Shown here: positions 62,594-64,000 of the stretch, piece by piece
Layout: each line of letters opens with the position of its first letter
Position numbering within the stretch: position 1 is the stretch's first letter
Program-made: the position numbers and the translations under genes
NCBI RefSeq assembly: GCF_018760365.1
Contig: NZ_JAHIAB010000001.1
Location: forward strand, 1 to 64,000
Length of the DNA stretch: 64,000 bases
Direction of reading: 5' to 3'
DNA from: Pseudooceanicola endophyticus
GTDB lineage: Bacteria; Pseudomonadota; Alphaproteobacteria; Rhodobacterales; Rhodobacteraceae
Notes under the pieces: model-generated
Told to the model about the DNA's origin: nothing
Databases searched by the model: none
The model's input: only the letters and a program-made list of their open reading frames with translations

Positions 62594-63985
62594 TCAGCGG
62601 TAGGCCAGCAGCTTGCCGTCCTTCGAGAGCACGTAGAGCGTGCCGCCCGCCACCACCGGGGCGCTGGCAGCGCCGCCGGGCAGATCAAGCTCCTGCACCA
62701 GGGTCCCGGAGGTGGGATCGAAGAAGCGCAGCTTGCCGTCGCTGGAGGCCACGGCCAGGCGACCGCCGGCCAGGACGGGGCCGAACTGGGCATAGATGGA
62801 GTCGATCTTCTTGGGTTTGCGCTTGGGCTGGTAGAACGGCAGCTGCACGCCCCAGACCCGCTTGCCGGTGGCGGCATCAAGCCGCACCAGCTCATTGTCG
62901 TCCGAGGTCAGGAAGACCGCGCCACCCGCCACCCAGACCGGGTTCATCGGGCCCTCGTCGGCGGTCCACAGGCGGGTGCCGTCGGCAAGGTTGATCGCCA
63001 CCATGCGCCCGGCCTGGTTGCCGGCGTAAACGGTGTTGCCCACGATCACCGGCGCGCCGGTGATATCGGTCATGTTGGAGCGCGCATAGCCCAGGCGGCG
63101 CCCCGAGACGGGCGTGTTCCACTGCCGCATCCCGCCCTTGCGGAAGACGCCTTCCACCTGGCCCGAGCCGAAGCCGAAGACCGCGTACTGGTCATTGACC
63201 GCCGGCGAAGGCGCGCCGGAGAAATTGTTCACGTCGGGCACGGCCGAAACGGTCCACTGCACACGGCCATCATCGGTAGAGATCGCCCAGGCCTCGTCCT
63301 CGCCTGCGGTGACGTAGACCAGCTTGCCGTAGACGGTGGGCGCGCCGGTGGCCGAGGCCAGCAGCTTCTGCACCCAGATCACCTTGCCAGTGGCCGGGTC
63401 CATCGCGCTCAGCGTGCCGAAGCCCGAGGCCACGAACAGCTTGCCGTCGCCATAGGCCAGCGCCCCGCCCGAACCCTGGTAGGCCTTCTCGCCCGGGGGC
63501 ACCACCGAGGCGCTCCAGAGATGGGCCCCCGAGGTCGAGGTCGCCGCGACAGAGCCGAGCGCATCCATGGTGTAGACGACGCCGCCCGCCACGACGGGGG
63601 TGCCGGTGATGCGGGTCTTGCGGGTTTCCCCAGCGCCGATGGAAGTGCTCCAGGCCAGCGTCGGATTGCCCGACAGCGCCGGGTTGGTGGTGCGGGTGGA
63701 GGGCGTGCCCGCCCCCTGCGTCCAGTCGGCGTTCGCCACGGCCTTCGGCAGGGAAATCGCCTTGACCTGGTTCGCCGGCACTGTGGGATTGTCACCCGGC
63801 ACCTGGTCGCTCATCACCGCGCGGGGCGGCAGACGCTTGCCGGTCAGGTAAGTCTCGGGGGTCGAACAGGCGCTCAGCGCCAGGCCCGCCAGCAGGGTCA
63901 GCCCCACGGTCGCACGGCGGGAAACCATCTTCATCCGCGTGCCGTTCGCGCCCCGGATCTCCGGTGCCGTTTCCGCCTTCGCCAT
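62594..63985 (-). CDS. bamB: Outer membrane protein assembly factor BamB (PQQ-like beta-propeller lipoprotein)
   Basis: A 463-residue lipoprotein. The lipobox is LAGLALSAC (Cys at residue 40), followed by PQQ-like beta-propeller blades with repeated W/F-x-G/A segments (GKVIWVQKLLASATGAP, DGRVQWTVSAV, DGTRLWTADEG, TGKRVWGVQL). An ATG at 63934 (MKMVSRRATVGLTLLAG) would give a shorter, classic signal peptide and may be the true start; the longer ATG at 63985 has an AAGG-like site. BamB helps the BAM complex insert outer membrane proteins. It precedes der with a 96-bp gap. Confidence 0.88.
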   Translation of the reverse strand: MAKAETAPEIRGANGTRMKMVSRRATVGLTLLAGLALSACSTPETYLTGKRLPPRAVMSDQVPGDNPTVPANQVKAISLPKAVANADWTQGAGTPSTRTTNPALSGNPTLAWSTSIGAGETRKTRITGTPVVAGGVVYTMDALGSVAATSTSGAHLWSASVVPPGEKAYQGSGGALAYGDGKLFVASGFGTLSAMDPATGKVIWVQKLLASATGAPTVYGKLVYVTAGEDEAWAISTDDGRVQWTVSAVPDVNNFSGAPSPAVNDQYAVFGFGSGQVEGVFRKGGMRQWNTPVSGRRLGYARSNMTDITGAPVIVGNTVYAGNQAGRMVAINLADGTRLWTADEGPMNPVWVAGGAVFLTSDDNELVRLDAATGKRVWGVQLPFYQPKRKPKKIDSIYAQFGPVLAGGRLAVASSDGKLRFFDPTSGTLVQELDLPGGAASAPVVAGGTLYVLSKDGKLLAYR

Positions 63986-64000
63986 TGCCTGCCCTTGCCC

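Overview
The window is GC-rich chromosomal DNA (about two thirds G+C over most of its length) from an alphaproteobacterium, most likely a Rhodobacterales member (Rhodobacteraceae/Roseobacteraceae). The evidence is the colinear yajC-secD-secF-Mth938-ccmABCDG block facing acnA, the bamB-der pair, the serS/htpX neighbourhood, and the abundance of TRAP and ABC transporters. I cannot fix the genus from sequence alone. There is no rRNA and no CRISPR array. Two tRNA genes (Gln-TTG, Thr-GGT) are present.

Layout. (1) 1-10660: the tail end of a lambda-like siphovirus prophage on the + strand, in the order tape measure protein (with tail lysozyme), M-like, L-like (DUF1833), NlpC/P60 peptidase (K-like), I/J-type tail tip protein, then two fibre or decoration genes, each interrupted by one in-frame stop codon. 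(2) 10737-11360: an AT-richer cargo gene with a HEPN-type RX5H motif, next to tRNA-Gln and tRNA-Thr, which is a plausible prophage boundary. (3) 12.1-16.3 kb: small housekeeping and regulatory genes: a methyltransferase, a GNAT, DUF1992, a TetR regulator with a perfect 28-bp palindrome over its start codon, an EamA exporter and an AraC regulator. (4) 16.4-21.4 kb: a nitrilase divergent from a TRAP operon with a fused DctQM permease and an SBF-type transporter. (5) 21.5-28.0 kb: an arabinoside operon (GH51 arabinofuranosidase, ABC ATPase, binding protein, two permeases) with a convergent FadR-type GntR regulator whose probable operator lies over the operon promoter. (6) 28.5-31.0 kb: a secreted GlcG/HbpS-like protein, a quinone-reductase-like MDR enzyme and an esterase. 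(7) 31.2-42.2 kb: an exopolysaccharide locus of Wzx/Wzy type: three glycosyltransferases and a flippase in one operon, then a divergent OPX lipoprotein, a Wzy-like polymerase, a kinase-less chain-length protein, an orphan LuxR-type response regulator, and a single polypeptide fusing a WecG/TagA glycosyltransferase to the initiating sugar-phosphate transferase. (8) 42.3-45.0 kb: an inositol monophosphatase, a second EamA exporter and an LpxL-type acyltransferase. (9) 45.1-64.0 kb: core genes: a DUF1223 protein, acnA, the ccm and sec-yajC cluster, a split pentapeptide-repeat membrane protein with a low-GC core, htpX, serS, a TspO-like protein, der and bamB.

How it works together. The polysaccharide locus looks complete enough to start, extend, flip, polymerise and export a repeat unit, and its divergent promoter region carries four exact GGACAG boxes. 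The arabinoside and TRAP operons each carry a strong hairpin between the binding-protein gene and the first permease gene, which would favour excess binding protein. Five copies of a dispersed intergenic repeat lie beside gene 3' ends between 45 and 61 kb. The most unusual signals are the fused initiating transferase, the HEPN-like prophage cargo, the TetR and GntR operators, the repeat family, and three genes broken by single in-frame stop codons, one of them a GC-mosaic pentapeptide protein.
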